Below the pieces are notes generated by a model. It did not search any database. It was not told the origin of the DNA and worked only from the letters and a program-made list of their open reading frames with translations. The position numbers and the translations under genes are program-made. DNA of 64,000 nt from Phenylobacterium parvum. GTDB taxonomy: Bacteria > Pseudomonadota > Alphaproteobacteria > Caulobacterales > Caulobacteraceae. The stretch covers positions 682,001 to 746,000 of the forward strand of contig NZ_CP029479.1 in NCBI RefSeq assembly GCF_003150835.1. The letters are read 5' to 3'. The number at the start of each line of letters is the position of its first letter. Within the stretch, counting starts at the first letter, position 1. Shown piece after piece: positions 1 to 7,976 of this stretch.

Positions 1-1
1 G

Positions 2-394
2 GAGGTCCTGGCTGCACCGGGCGACCGCCCGGCCTGGGCCCCTGCCGACCGGCTGGCGCCAGGCTCCGCAGATCCCTCGCCTGCGCCCCTGAAGTGCTCG
101 GGGACCGAACCCTTCTGGGGGCTGGAGACCTCAGGCGGACGGGCGCGGATGAGCCGGCCCGGGCTGAAGGATCAGGACTTTCTCGCCGGCCCCCGGCGGG
201 GCGCGACAGGCGATCCCCGGGTCTTCGTGCAGCGCCTGTCCGGGCCGGGAAGGACCCTCGGCCAGCTGGCGGTGGTCCGCCGTCCCGACGGCTGCTCGGA
301 CGGCATGTCGGACCTCCTCGCCCCCTACGAGGCGGTGGTCACGACCCCCTCTGGGGAGGTCCTGTCCGGATGTTGCCGGCGGGCAGGGGGCTGA
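2..394 (+). CDS. COG3650-like conserved protein, C-terminal part (5' truncated by window edge)
   Basis: The frame is open from base 2 to a TGA ending at 394, giving 130 visible residues with no start in the window. The visible protein carries a KCSGTEPFWGLE segment and, near the end, CSDGMSD and SGCCR. These resemble conserved cysteine motifs I associate with COG3650-type envelope proteins of unknown function (GTEPFW, CSDGMSD, GCC). An internal ATG at 149 would give only 81 residues and lose the first motif, so the truncated reading is preferred. The first visible residues may belong to a linker after a signal peptide. The family assignment is from memory and moderately sure; no function is proposed. 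Confidence 0.6.
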   Translation, partial: EVLAAPGDRPAWAPADRLAPGSADPSPAPLKCSGTEPFWGLETSGGRARMSRPGLKDQDFLAGPRRGATGDPRVFVQRLSGPGRTLGQLAVVRRPDGCSDGMSDLLAPYEAVVTTPSGEVLSGCCRRAGG

Positions 395-463
395 AGGGGG
401 TTTGACGGCGGCGAGGCAAGGGGATCAGCTAGCGGCCTGATCCCAGTCGGAGACCTTCCCGCC

Positions 464-1078
464 ATGCCCGCCCCCGCCAACACCGAGTTCGACATCCGAG
501 GCGTCAACCACATCGCCCTGGTCTGCCAGGACATGGCCCGTACGGTGGCGTTCTACCGCGACGTCCTGGGCATGCCCCTGGTCAAGACGATCGAGCTGCC
601 GATGAAGTCGGGCCAGCACTTCTTCTTCGACATCGGCAATGGGGACTCCCTGGCCTTTTTCTGGTTCCCCGACGCCCCGGCGCACGCGCCGGGCGTGTCC
701 TCGCCCCGGACCCTGCCGCACGAGGGGGGGCTCGTGACCGCCCATGGCTCCATGAACCACCTGGCCTTCAATGTGCCGGCCGAGAAATTCGACGCCTACG
801 TGGAGCGGCTGAAGGCCAAGGGGATCGAGGTCTCGCCGGTCTTCAACCATGACGACTCGGCCTTCCAGATCAGCGCCGAGGTGACGGACGAGGTCTTTGT
901 GCGCTCGGTCTACTTCTTCGATCCCGATGGGGTTTGCCTGGAGTTCGCCGCCTGGACCCGGCCCATGGGCCCGGCGGACGTGGAGCACGAGGCGGCCACG
1001 GCGGACGGCGGCCGCAGCCAGGGCCTGGTGCTGGACGCCGGCGGCGCCCCCATCCAGACCGCCCGGACGGGGGGCTGA
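464..1078 (+). CDS. VOC (glyoxalase/extradiol dioxygenase superfamily) protein
   Basis: A 204-residue protein with two vicinal-oxygen-chelate half-modules. The first begins around NHIAL (His16), the second around NHLAFNV (His99), and a C-terminal CLEF (Glu160) completes a plausible H/H/E metal site. FYRDVLGMPL and FFDPDGVCLEF are typical VOC signatures. The family covers glyoxalases, extradiol dioxygenases, epimerases and resistance proteins, and the sequence does not show which reaction is catalysed. It is followed after 4 bp by a carboxymuconolactone-decarboxylase-like gene, which suggests aromatic or reactive-intermediate metabolism, but that is context only. The tail after about residue 165 looks like a disordered extension. 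Confidence 0.85.
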   Translation: MPAPANTEFDIRGVNHIALVCQDMARTVAFYRDVLGMPLVKTIELPMKSGQHFFFDIGNGDSLAFFWFPDAPAHAPGVSSPRTLPHEGGLVTAHGSMNHLAFNVPAEKFDAYVERLKAKGIEVSPVFNHDDSAFQISAEVTDEVFVRSVYFFDPDGVCLEFAAWTRPMGPADVEHEAATADGGRSQGLVLDAGGAPIQTARTGG

Positions 1079-1082
1079 GGCC

Positions 1083-1730
1083 ATGCCCGTCCTGCGCCAG
1101 GTTCCCCGCGCCGAGGTCGGGTCGGACCTGATCCACCGCTACTACGACCTGCTGTTCGGCCCGGGCCGGGACCCGGTGGCCGAGCCGGGCACCGCCACAG
1201 GCACGCCGGGTGACTGGTGGACCGTCTTCGCCCTGGCGCCCGACATCTTCCGCCATGCGGTGGAGGGCTTTGGCGTCTACCGGCATCCCGACCGCAAGAT
1301 CGATCCCGTCCTGCGCGAGCTGGGCCAGACCCGGGCCGGCTGGGCGCATGGCAGCCAGTTCGTCTTTTCCCAGCACTGCAAGTCCCTGCGGGGCCTGGGC
1401 GTGCCGGAGGAAAAGATCGGGGCGATTCCCGCCTGGGCGGTATCGGACGTCTTTGACGCGCGCGAGCGGGCCGTGCTGGCCTACGCCGACTGCCTCACCA
1501 CGGGATCGGGCCGGACCCCTCCAGAGGTGTTCGAGGCCCTGCGCGCCTTTTGGGGCGACGAGGAGATTCTGGAGTTCACCTACATCACCGCCCTCTACGG
1601 CATGCACGCCATCATGACCCGGGCCCTCAGGCTGGAGTTCGACGACCGGGACGATCCCATCACCGAAGTCGCCGCCCCGGAGGGCTTCTCGGCCGCAGAT
1701 TTCCTCAGCGCCCGTCCTGCGTCCCGCTGA
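1083..1730 (+). CDS. Carboxymuconolactone decarboxylase/AhpD-like family protein
   Basis: A 215-residue protein starting at the ATG 4 bp after the VOC gene; the open frame extends further upstream but only overlaps that gene. The central helical segment (SQFVFSQHCKSLRGLGVPEEKI, split here as SQFVFSQHCK and LRGLGVPEEKI) and the following FDARERAVLAYADCLT match the CMD fold seen in gamma-carboxymuconolactone decarboxylases and AhpD-like proteins. The redox CxxC of AhpD is absent; a single Cys follows the His, so peroxidase activity is unlikely. It is probably cotranscribed with the VOC gene. The substrate is unknown. Confidence 0.8.
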   Translation: MPVLRQVPRAEVGSDLIHRYYDLLFGPGRDPVAEPGTATGTPGDWWTVFALAPDIFRHAVEGFGVYRHPDRKIDPVLRELGQTRAGWAHGSQFVFSQHCKSLRGLGVPEEKIGAIPAWAVSDVFDARERAVLAYADCLTTGSGRTPPEVFEALRAFWGDEEILEFTYITALYGMHAIMTRALRLEFDDRDDPITEVAAPEGFSAADFLSARPASR

Positions 1731-1818
1731 TGGGCTCCCGGGGCGATTGCCCCGCCCTGCGGGTGGCCCTAGACTTGGGCCAAGGTCGCTTCAGCCGGCC
1801 AGTCCTTCCGGAGGAAGC

Positions 1819-2889
1819 ATGTCCAAGCCCGCCCTGATCGCGCTCGTCCTGGCCCTCGGCGCCGCTCCGGCCCTGGCCGCCCCGCCCTTCAAGGCGCCGC
1901 GCAACATGTATGCCCAGCCGGACCTGTCCGGGAACTGGAGCAACGCCTCCCTGACCCCCGAGACCCGGCCCCCAGCCCTCGGAACCCGCGCGACCTACAC
2001 CGAGGAAGAGGTCCGGAAACTGGAGTCCCAGGCCGTCAGCGAGGTCGAGCGCGGCAATCAGAGCATCGATCCGGAGCAGGGGGCCCCTAAGGTCGGCGGT
2101 GAGATTCCTGCCGGCGTCCGGCCCGAGTTCGCCGCGGCCGGCGGCGCCGTGGGCGGCTACGACCGGGGCTGGCTGGAGCCGGGCTCCACCGTCATGCGGG
2201 TACGGGGCGAGCCGCGCACCTCCTTCCTGACCACGCCGGATGGGCAGGCGCCCAAGCGCAAGGCCGGCGCCCCGGCCCCGGCCGGCTTCAACGCCGCCAT
2301 GTTCCAGCGGTCGGCGGACAATCCCGAGACCCGCGCCCTCGGCGAGCGCTGCATCCTGTCCTTCGGCCGCAACGCCGGCCCGCCCATGTTCCCGAACGGG
2401 TTCTACAACAACAACTACAAGATCGTTCAGGGCCCCGAGACGGTCGCCATCCTGGTGGAGATGGTCCACGACGTGCGGATGATCCGCCTGAACGGAACCC
2501 ACCGTACGGACGGCATCCGGCCGATGATGGGTGATTCCATCGGCCGCTGGGACGGCGACACCCTGGTGGTCGAGACCGTCAACATCCCCGCACGCCAGGC
2601 CTATCGTGGCTCGTGGGAGAAGCTGAAGGTCACCGAGCGCTTCACCCGTGTGGCGAAGGACCGGGTCCACTACGCCTTCCAGGTCGAGGATCCCACCCTC
2701 TGGGATGCGCCCTGGGGCGGCGAGTACGAGTTCTCGGCCCTCAACGGCGAGATCTACGAATACGCCTGCCACGAGGGCAACTACGCCTTGCCGGGCATCC
2801 TCGCCGGCGCCCGGGCTGAAGAAGCCGAGGCCGCGGCCAAGGCGGCCGAGGCTGCGAAGGCGTCGGCCAAGCCCGCCAAGGGCGGCTGA
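1819..2889 (+). CDS. Exported protein of unknown function
   Basis: A 356-residue protein. The start is the ATG at 1819, preceded by a good GGAGG at 1811; the longer open frame upstream has no such site. Residues 1-20 form a clear Sec signal peptide ending ALAAPP. The mature part contains DLSGNWSN near the N-terminus, a motif I have seen at the start of many uncharacterised exported proteins of Caulobacterales and Sphingomonadales, then regular mixed sequence. The tail (about residues 325-356) is rich in Ala, Glu and Lys and probably helical or disordered. No catalytic motif is recognised. It stands alone between the CMD-like and CDGSH genes. Confidence 0.8.
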   Translation: MSKPALIALVLALGAAPALAAPPFKAPRNMYAQPDLSGNWSNASLTPETRPPALGTRATYTEEEVRKLESQAVSEVERGNQSIDPEQGAPKVGGEIPAGVRPEFAAAGGAVGGYDRGWLEPGSTVMRVRGEPRTSFLTTPDGQAPKRKAGAPAPAGFNAAMFQRSADNPETRALGERCILSFGRNAGPPMFPNGFYNNNYKIVQGPETVAILVEMVHDVRMIRLNGTHRTDGIRPMMGDSIGRWDGDTLVVETVNIPARQAYRGSWEKLKVTERFTRVAKDRVHYAFQVEDPTLWDAPWGGEYEFSALNGEIYEYACHEGNYALPGILAGARAEEAEAAAKAAEAAKASAKPAKGG

Positions 2890-2968
2890 TCCGGCGGGGC
2901 TTCCGGCCCGGCGGAGATGGCGTTACCGTGACCTCGAAGGGCCGACGGGGCCCAAGGGGAGACGCAAG

Positions 2969-3220
2969 ATGGCGGAGCGCAAGGCGGTTGTGGCGGGCAA
3001 GGCTCCCATTCCGGTCGAGGTCGAGGCCGGCAAGGCCTATTTCTGGTGCACCTGCGGCCTGTCGAAGAACCAACCCTTCTGCGACGGGGCTCACCTGCGC
3101 GAAGGCACGGACTTCCTGCCCCAGAAGTGGGAGGCCCCCGAGAGCCGCACCGTCTACTTCTGCGCCTGCAAGCAGACCAGCGGCGCCCCGCTCTGCGACG
3201 GGACGCACAACCGGCTCTGA
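2969..3220 (+). CDS. Tandem CDGSH iron-sulfur domain protein
   Basis: An 83-residue protein with two full CDGSH motifs. The first has Cys27, Cys29, Cys38 and His42 (CTCGLSKNQPFCDGAH); the second has Cys65, Cys67, Cys76 and His80 (CACKQTSGAPLCDGTH). Each should bind a labile 2Fe-2S cluster by three Cys and one His, as in bacterial mitoNEET-type proteins, so the role is electron transfer or redox/iron sensing. The ATG at 2969 follows an AGGGGAGA ribosome site. There is no membrane segment, so it is likely cytoplasmic, as expected for short bacterial two-motif forms. Confidence 0.9.
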   Translation: MAERKAVVAGKAPIPVEVEAGKAYFWCTCGLSKNQPFCDGAHLREGTDFLPQKWEAPESRTVYFCACKQTSGAPLCDGTHNRL

Positions 3221-3299
3221 CCGGCCAGACGCATCACGCCTTCGCCGCCCCCCTCCCGGGTCCGGCCTGACCCACATGCTCCCGATCCGGAGACTATTC

Positions 3300-4463
3300 A
3301 TGCGCGCCCTCATCCTCGCCGCCGCCCTCGCCGCCTCGGCCCTGCCGGCCCTCGCGGCTGACAAGCCGCCGCCGGCGGCCTCCGTCCTCTTCTGGTCGCA
3401 GGCGCAGAAGGAGGCGGGCTTCCCGAAGATGGAAGCTCACTTCCCGGTCAGCACGGCGGCGCGGGGCGAGAGGGTCCACGCCCTCCTGCCGGGCGCGCCC
3501 CTGTCAGTGAACGCGGTGGGCGGCCAGCCCTTCGACCTTGCAGCCTACATGACCTCGGAGAAGACCGCCGGCATCCTCGTCCTGCAGGACGGCAAGGTGC
3601 GCCTTGAGCGGTATGGCCTGGGCTATGGCCCGAACGGTCGCTGGACCTCGTTCTCGGTCGCCAAGTCGGTGACCTCCACCCTGGTCGGTGCGGCGGTGAA
3701 GGACGGCTACATCAAGAGCCTGGACGATAAGGTCACCCGCTACATTCCGGGCCTGCGCGGCAGCGCCTACGACCAGGTCAGCGTTCGCCAGCTCCTGACC
3801 ATGACCTCGGGCGTCAAGTGGAACGAGGATTACACCGACCCCAACAGCGACGTGGCCCTCCTGTTCTCCACCCCGGCCGATCCGGGCCTGGATTCCACGG
3901 TCAGCTACATGCGCAAGCTGCCGCGGGAGGCCGCGCCGGGCGCCAAGTGGGTCTACAAGACCGGCGAGACCAACCTGATCGGGGTTCTGGTCACCTCGGC
4001 CACGGGCAAGTCCCTCTCGGCCTATCTCTCCGAGAAGATCTGGAAGCCTTACGGCATGGAGCAGGACGCCCTCTGGATGATCGACGAGCGGAGCCAGGAG
4101 GCCGGCGGCTGCTGCCTGTCCATGACCCTGCGCGACTACGGCCGGGTGGGTGAGTTCCTGCGCACCGGAGGGGCCGGCGCGGCGGGTCCGGTGCTCCCGG
4201 CGGGCTGGATCGCTGACGCCACCCGCGAGCACGCCGCCACGGGCGACCGGTTTGGCTATGGCTACCAGTGGTGGACGGAGCCCGTCGGCGTCTTCAACGG
4301 CCTGGGTATCTTCGGCCAACGCCTGCACGTGGACCCGGCCCGCAAGCTGGTGGTGGTGGTCTCCAGCGCCTGGCCCGAGGCGACCAATTCCGACCGGTCG
4401 GCCCGCCAGGACGCCCTGATCGCCGCCATCGCCGCCCAGCTCGACGCCGAGGCGAAGCCCTGA
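3300..4463 (+). CDS. Exported serine hydrolase, beta-lactamase (class C)-like fold
   Basis: A 387-residue protein with an N-terminal signal peptide (MRALILAAALAASALPALAA). The start at 3300 is chosen for its GGAG at 3289-3292; an in-frame ATG at 3276 would add eight residues. The nucleophile motif SVAK (within SFSVAKSVTSTLV) is the SxxK of the penicillin-binding/class C esterase superfamily, and YKTGETN follows as the likely Tyr-containing second motif. RQLLTMTSGVKW is the usual downstream signature. Close relatives include esterases, 6-aminohexanoate-dimer hydrolases and D-aminopeptidases, so a true beta-lactamase role is not implied. It acts in the periplasm or outside the cell. Confidence 0.88.
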   Translation: MRALILAAALAASALPALAADKPPPAASVLFWSQAQKEAGFPKMEAHFPVSTAARGERVHALLPGAPLSVNAVGGQPFDLAAYMTSEKTAGILVLQDGKVRLERYGLGYGPNGRWTSFSVAKSVTSTLVGAAVKDGYIKSLDDKVTRYIPGLRGSAYDQVSVRQLLTMTSGVKWNEDYTDPNSDVALLFSTPADPGLDSTVSYMRKLPREAAPGAKWVYKTGETNLIGVLVTSATGKSLSAYLSEKIWKPYGMEQDALWMIDERSQEAGGCCLSMTLRDYGRVGEFLRTGGAGAAGPVLPAGWIADATREHAATGDRFGYGYQWWTEPVGVFNGLGIFGQRLHVDPARKLVVVVSSAWPEATNSDRSARQDALIAAIAAQLDAEAKP

Positions 4464-4472
4464 CGGTCCTGC

Positions 4473-4593
4473 GACGCCGTTGACCCCCTCACCGGGCTTC
4501 GCCGGGAGCTCCCCCTGATGGGGAGCAATTCGCGCCCAATTCCTCCCCCAAGGGGGAGGTGGCCCGCGCAGCGGGACGGAGGGGGTCTGCTGA
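4473..4593 (+). repeat. 121-bp palindrome-rich repeat, copy 1
   Basis: The first of two adjacent copies. It is bounded by TGACCCCCTC on the left and GAGGGGGTCTG on the right, which are inverted relative to each other. Inside are short hairpins (CTCCCCCTGATGGGGAG; CCTCCCCCAAGGGGGAGG; GCCCGCGCAGCGGG). It lies between the convergent serine hydrolase and PhyH genes, where it could also act in transcript termination. Confidence 0.85.
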
Positions 4594-4714
4594 GACGCCG
4601 TTGACCCCCTCACCGGGCTTCGCCGGGAGCTCCCCCTGATGGGGAGCAATTGCTGGGTTGTTCCTCCCCCGAGGGGGAGGTGGCCCGCGCAGCGGGCCGG
4701 AGGGGGTCTGCTGA
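4594..4714 (+). repeat. 121-bp palindrome-rich repeat, copy 2
   Basis: Direct tandem copy of the preceding unit at an exact 121-bp offset. The two are identical except for a nine-base block in the middle (4531-4539 against 4652-4660) and two single-base changes, one of which (A to C near 4697) restores the GCCCGCGCAGCGGGC hairpin. Elements of this look are common between genes in Caulobacteraceae genomes, to my recollection. Confidence 0.85.
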
Positions 4715-4728
4715 GCCGAAGTCGGCTC

Positions 4729-5949
4729 CTACAGGGCGGTGATCCGGCCGACGGCCGCGGCGTAGCTCTCCGTCCGGGCGGGCTCGTTCTCCTGCTGGAT
4801 CCGGGTCAGGCCCAGCCCTTCGACGTCCGCGATGGTGGAGCGGTCGCGGGAGAGCTCGCCCATCCAGGCGTATTCGCCCCTGTCCATGGCCCGGCGCGCG
4901 TGGACGATGGCCCCGTTGGGATCGCCCGCCCGCCCGCTGCCGAAATACCCGTAGCCTTCGACCATGCTGTTGCTGGAGTGGGCTGAGTAGCCCAGGCGAT
5001 AGAGCAGCTTCTCCGAAGCCTTCGCGAGAACCTCGGGGCGGACGCTCAGGAGAAAGGCCTCCTGCTGGCGCACCCAGGGCCGGACCACGGAATTGGTGAG
5101 GATGTAGCGCAGCCGGTCCGACCGGTTGACCGCCCCGGCGTGCAGGGTGCGGCCGTCCATCAGCATGATCGTGCCGGCGGGAGCCTCCAGGTTCACCGGG
5201 CGGGGCAGGGCGCCGTAGGTCTCGCCGTCGCGGCCATTGCTGCGGTGGGAGCCCGGAATGACCAGGGTGCCGCCGTTCACCTCGTCCACGTCCTGCAGGT
5301 AGGAGATGGTGTTCACCAGGGCGGGGGCGCCGCCGAGGTCGTAGGGGGCGGGGAAGGACTGGTCCCGGTGCAGGCCCTGCGGATGGCATCCCGGATAGGA
5401 GATGTTCGACAGGAAGCTGTAGTGCTGCCAGCCGGGCCCCATGAATTCGTCGATCAGGCGCTCGATCATGGGCCCGCCCTGGACCGCCTCCGGGTCATGC
5501 TCGAGACAGAGTCGAAAAATCTCGCCCTTGTTGACCAGCGACCAGACGTGCTGCTGGGCGGGGCTGAGGTAGGCCAGGCCAAGGTCCCGCTCGGCGGCGG
5601 CCTGGTCGACCACGCGCTCGCGGATCCGGGCGCACTGCTCGGCGGACAGGGCGTCGGCGACCAGGCAGTAGCCCCAGTCGTGGAAGTCGCGCCGGAGCTG
5701 GTCCATCTCGCGGGTCGGCCGGGGCAGGGGCTGGTCGCGCCAGTCCGGGTGCTTCCGCGCCACGGTGGTGTCGTAGTACCAGCCCTGGCCCCACTCGAGT
5801 TCCGACCTTGCGGAGGGGACCTTCGTCCAGGGATTGTGCCGGGCGATGGAAGCGTAGGGCTCGCCCGAGCGGAGGAAGTCCCGGTAGGGCAGGTAGGCGT
5901 CCTGCGAGGCCGCTTCGATGGCCTCTAGCGTGAATTCAACGGGGATCAT
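4729..5949 (-). CDS. Phytanoyl-CoA dioxygenase (PhyH) family Fe(II)/2-oxoglutarate oxygenase
   Basis: A 406-residue protein. The start at 5949 (MIPVEFTLE) has a GGAGGA site just upstream; the longer frame runs back into the tetR gene. The iron-binding facial triad is visible as HRD (in GLHRDQSF) and a distal His in RTLHAGAVN, with RSDRLRY supplying the 2-oxoglutarate-binding Arg. PhyH-family enzymes hydroxylate acyl-CoAs or a wide range of small molecules, so the substrate is open. It sits 76 bp downstream of a TetR regulator on the same strand, suggesting joint control and possibly a link to the divergent acyl-CoA catabolic genes. Confidence 0.88.
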   Translation of the reverse strand: MIPVEFTLEAIEAASQDAYLPYRDFLRSGEPYASIARHNPWTKVPSARSELEWGQGWYYDTTVARKHPDWRDQPLPRPTREMDQLRRDFHDWGYCLVADALSAEQCARIRERVVDQAAAERDLGLAYLSPAQQHVWSLVNKGEIFRLCLEHDPEAVQGGPMIERLIDEFMGPGWQHYSFLSNISYPGCHPQGLHRDQSFPAPYDLGGAPALVNTISYLQDVDEVNGGTLVIPGSHRSNGRDGETYGALPRPVNLEAPAGTIMLMDGRTLHAGAVNRSDRLRYILTNSVVRPWVRQQEAFLLSVRPEVLAKASEKLLYRLGYSAHSSNSMVEGYGYFGSGRAGDPNGAIVHARRAMDRGEYAWMGELSRDRSTIADVEGLGLTRIQQENEPARTESYAAAVGRITAL

Positions 5950-5993
5950 GTCGTCTCCTCCGGACCCTTCAGGGCTTCTGGAGACGATTTGAA

Positions 5994-6003
5994 CAACCGG
6001 TTG
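5994..6003. promoter_or_regulatory. Palindrome between tetR and the PhyH gene (possible operator)
   Basis: A perfect 10-bp palindrome, CAACCGGTTG, lies in the 76-bp gap upstream of the PhyH gene. TetR-family operators are inverted repeats and the adjacent regulator makes it a candidate. A 10-bp palindrome alone is weak evidence. Confidence 0.3.
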
Positions 6004-6025
6004 GCCAGGCTGTAAAGGCGGGGTC

Positions 6026-6598
6026 TCAGGCCCGGGCGGCGTCGACCGCCAGGGCGACCAGTTCGCCGGGCTCGGTCCAGTCGCCGGGGCGCGGCCCCAG
6101 CTGGGCCTGGACGATGCCGTGCAGGGCGCAGAGCAGCAGGTCAGCCCGCGCCCTTCCGCCCTCGCCGTCCAGCCCTTCCTCGAAATAGGGGGCCAAGGGC
6201 GCAAGGGGATCGCGCGGCCCGGTCCGCGGCGGGGCGGCCCCCTCCGGAAAGGCCACGCGGAACAGGGCGGGATGGTCCAGCCAGTGGGCGACCCACAGCC
6301 GGCAGAGAGTCTCCAGGGCCTGGGGGCGACGGGGCGACATGCCGCCCAGGGCGTCCACCAAGGCCTCGGCGGCCTCGACCAGGATGTCGGCCTGGAGGGC
6401 GGCCAGCAGGTCGGCCCGGGTGCGGAACCGCTTCTCCACGGTCAACTTCGGAACCCCTGCCTCCCGGGCGAGCCGGACGGTGGACAGGGCGCCGGCGCCC
6501 TCTTCCAGGGCGGTGCGTCGGGCGAGGGCCAGGAGCCGTCCGGAGAAGGCGGCCTCGTCCCCGTCGGTCAGCAGGGAGCGTCCCTGTGGCGGCGTCAT
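6026..6598 (-). CDS. TetR/AcrR family transcriptional regulator
   Basis: A 190-residue protein starting at the ATG at 6598 behind a GGGGAGG site. The N-terminal helix-turn-helix is ALSTVRLAREAGVPKLTVEKRFRTRADLLAAL (about residues 37-68), the standard TetR_N pattern with the motif VEKRF replacing the usual YYHF. The C-terminal region is helical ligand-binding/dimerisation domain of about 120 residues, with no recognisable ligand signature. It is divergent from the acyl-CoA dehydrogenase gene (166-bp gap) and upstream of the PhyH gene, so it plausibly controls both in response to an acyl-CoA or acid. Confidence 0.88.
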   Translation of the reverse strand: MTPPQGRSLLTDGDEAAFSGRLLALARRTALEEGAGALSTVRLAREAGVPKLTVEKRFRTRADLLAALQADILVEAAEALVDALGGMSPRRPQALETLCRLWVAHWLDHPALFRVAFPEGAAPPRTGPRDPLAPLAPYFEEGLDGEGGRARADLLLCALHGIVQAQLGPRPGDWTEPGELVALAVDAARA

Positions 6599-6764
6599 CT
6601 GGTCCTCCCCCAACCCTTTCCGGAACGAGCCTAGCCCCTCGATTAAGGCCCGGACACATCTTCGTCGTCGGCGTGACGCCGGGGCAGGTCTTGCCCCTCT
6701 GGACCGGCGCGGTAAGCTTGCGCCAAATGCGCGCCGTATTCCCGGCGCCGACGGAGACAGGACC

Positions 6765-7976
6765 ATGGCGGATTTCGGCGGCGACGTTGAACTCGAGGGT
6801 TTCCGCAAGGAAGCCCGCAGCTGGCTTGAAGCAAACTTTCCCGAGTCCCTGAAGGGCCAGGCCGGCGCGGCCCTCGCCTCGATGGAAGGGCCTGGGCCTG
6901 AAGGCGACATGAAGCTCTGGAAGGAGCGCATGGCCGACAAGCGCTGGGGCGCCCCGACCTGGCCAGCGGAATACGGCGGCGGCGGGCTGTCGCCGCAGGA
7001 GGCCCGCGTGCTGGCCCAGGAGATGGGCCGCGTCGGCGCCTACAACCCGATGGTCTTCGGCATGGGCGTCACCATGATCGGCCCGACCATCCTGGACTAC
7101 GGCACCGAGGAGCAGAAGAAGACCCACATCCCGCCGATCGTTCGCGGCGAGGTGCGCTGGTGCGTCGGCTATTCCGAGCCCAACGCCGGTTCGGACCTGG
7201 CCTCCCTGCAGACCCGCTGCGAGGACAAGGGCGACCACTGGCTGATCAACGGCCAGAAGATCTGGACCTCCGGCGCCCAGTACTCCGACTGGTGCGGCGC
7301 CCTGGTCCGCACCGACCCGACGGTGAAGAAGCATGACGGCATCAGCTTCCTGCTGATCAACATGCGCCAGCCGGCCATCGAGACCCGACCGATCAAGCTG
7401 ATCGCCGGCGCTTCGCCCTTCTGCGAGACCTTCTTCACCGACGCCGTGGCGCCCAAGGACGCCCTGTTGGGCAAGCTCAACGAGGGCTGGTCGGTGGGCA
7501 AGCGACTGCTGCAGCACGAGCGCGCCAGCCAGACCGGCGTGTCCATGGGCGGTCGGGCGACCCCGCTGGAGGACATCGCCCGCAAGTATGTGGGCGAGGA
7601 CGGCAAGGGCCGGATCGCCGACAGCGACCTTCGCACCCGGATGATCCGCCACATCATGGACGCCCGGGTCCACAGCCTGACCCTGGCTCGCGCTGCGGCT
7701 GAGGCCAAGGGCGCCTCGGGCGCCACCAACGCAGCCTCCGTGCTCAAGAACTCGGCCACCAACGTGGCCCAGATCCGGCAGGAGATGGTGCTGGAGATCA
7801 TGGGCCACCAGGGCCTGGGCTGGGAGGGCGACGCCTTTACCCACGCCGAGATCGAGGCTGTGCGCGGCTGGCTGTCCGGCCGTGCCATGTCGATCTATGG
7901 TGGCTCGGTGGAGGTGCAGAACAACATCATCTCCAAGCGTATCCTGGGCCTGCCGGACACCACCCAGTCGGCGTGA
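6765..7976 (+). CDS. Acyl-CoA dehydrogenase family protein
   Basis: A 403-residue flavoprotein, the usual length for the family. The start is the ATG at 6765 after an ACGGAGACAGG ribosome site; upstream frame is noncoding. GYSEPNAGSD and NGQKIWTSGAQ form the FAD/substrate region of the middle beta domain, and AMSIYGGSVEVQNNIISK is the classic C-terminal FAD-binding signature (usually YGGTNEIQ). It should oxidise an acyl-CoA to the 2-enoyl-CoA and pass electrons to ETF. It is first in a run of four co-directional genes with a CoA ligase and a ThDP enzyme. Confidence 0.92.
   Translation: MADFGGDVELEGFRKEARSWLEANFPESLKGQAGAALASMEGPGPEGDMKLWKERMADKRWGAPTWPAEYGGGGLSPQEARVLAQEMGRVGAYNPMVFGMGVTMIGPTILDYGTEEQKKTHIPPIVRGEVRWCVGYSEPNAGSDLASLQTRCEDKGDHWLINGQKIWTSGAQYSDWCGALVRTDPTVKKHDGISFLLINMRQPAIETRPIKLIAGASPFCETFFTDAVAPKDALLGKLNEGWSVGKRLLQHERASQTGVSMGGRATPLEDIARKYVGEDGKGRIADSDLRTRMIRHIMDARVHSLTLARAAAEAKGASGATNAASVLKNSATNVAQIRQEMVLEIMGHQGLGWEGDAFTHAEIEAVRGWLSGRAMSIYGGSVEVQNNIISKRILGLPDTTQSA

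Noticed and set aside
6141-7844. A 567-codon frame antisense to the acyl-CoA dehydrogenase and running into tetR DNA
   Set aside because: It overlaps two well-supported genes and has no motif of its own.
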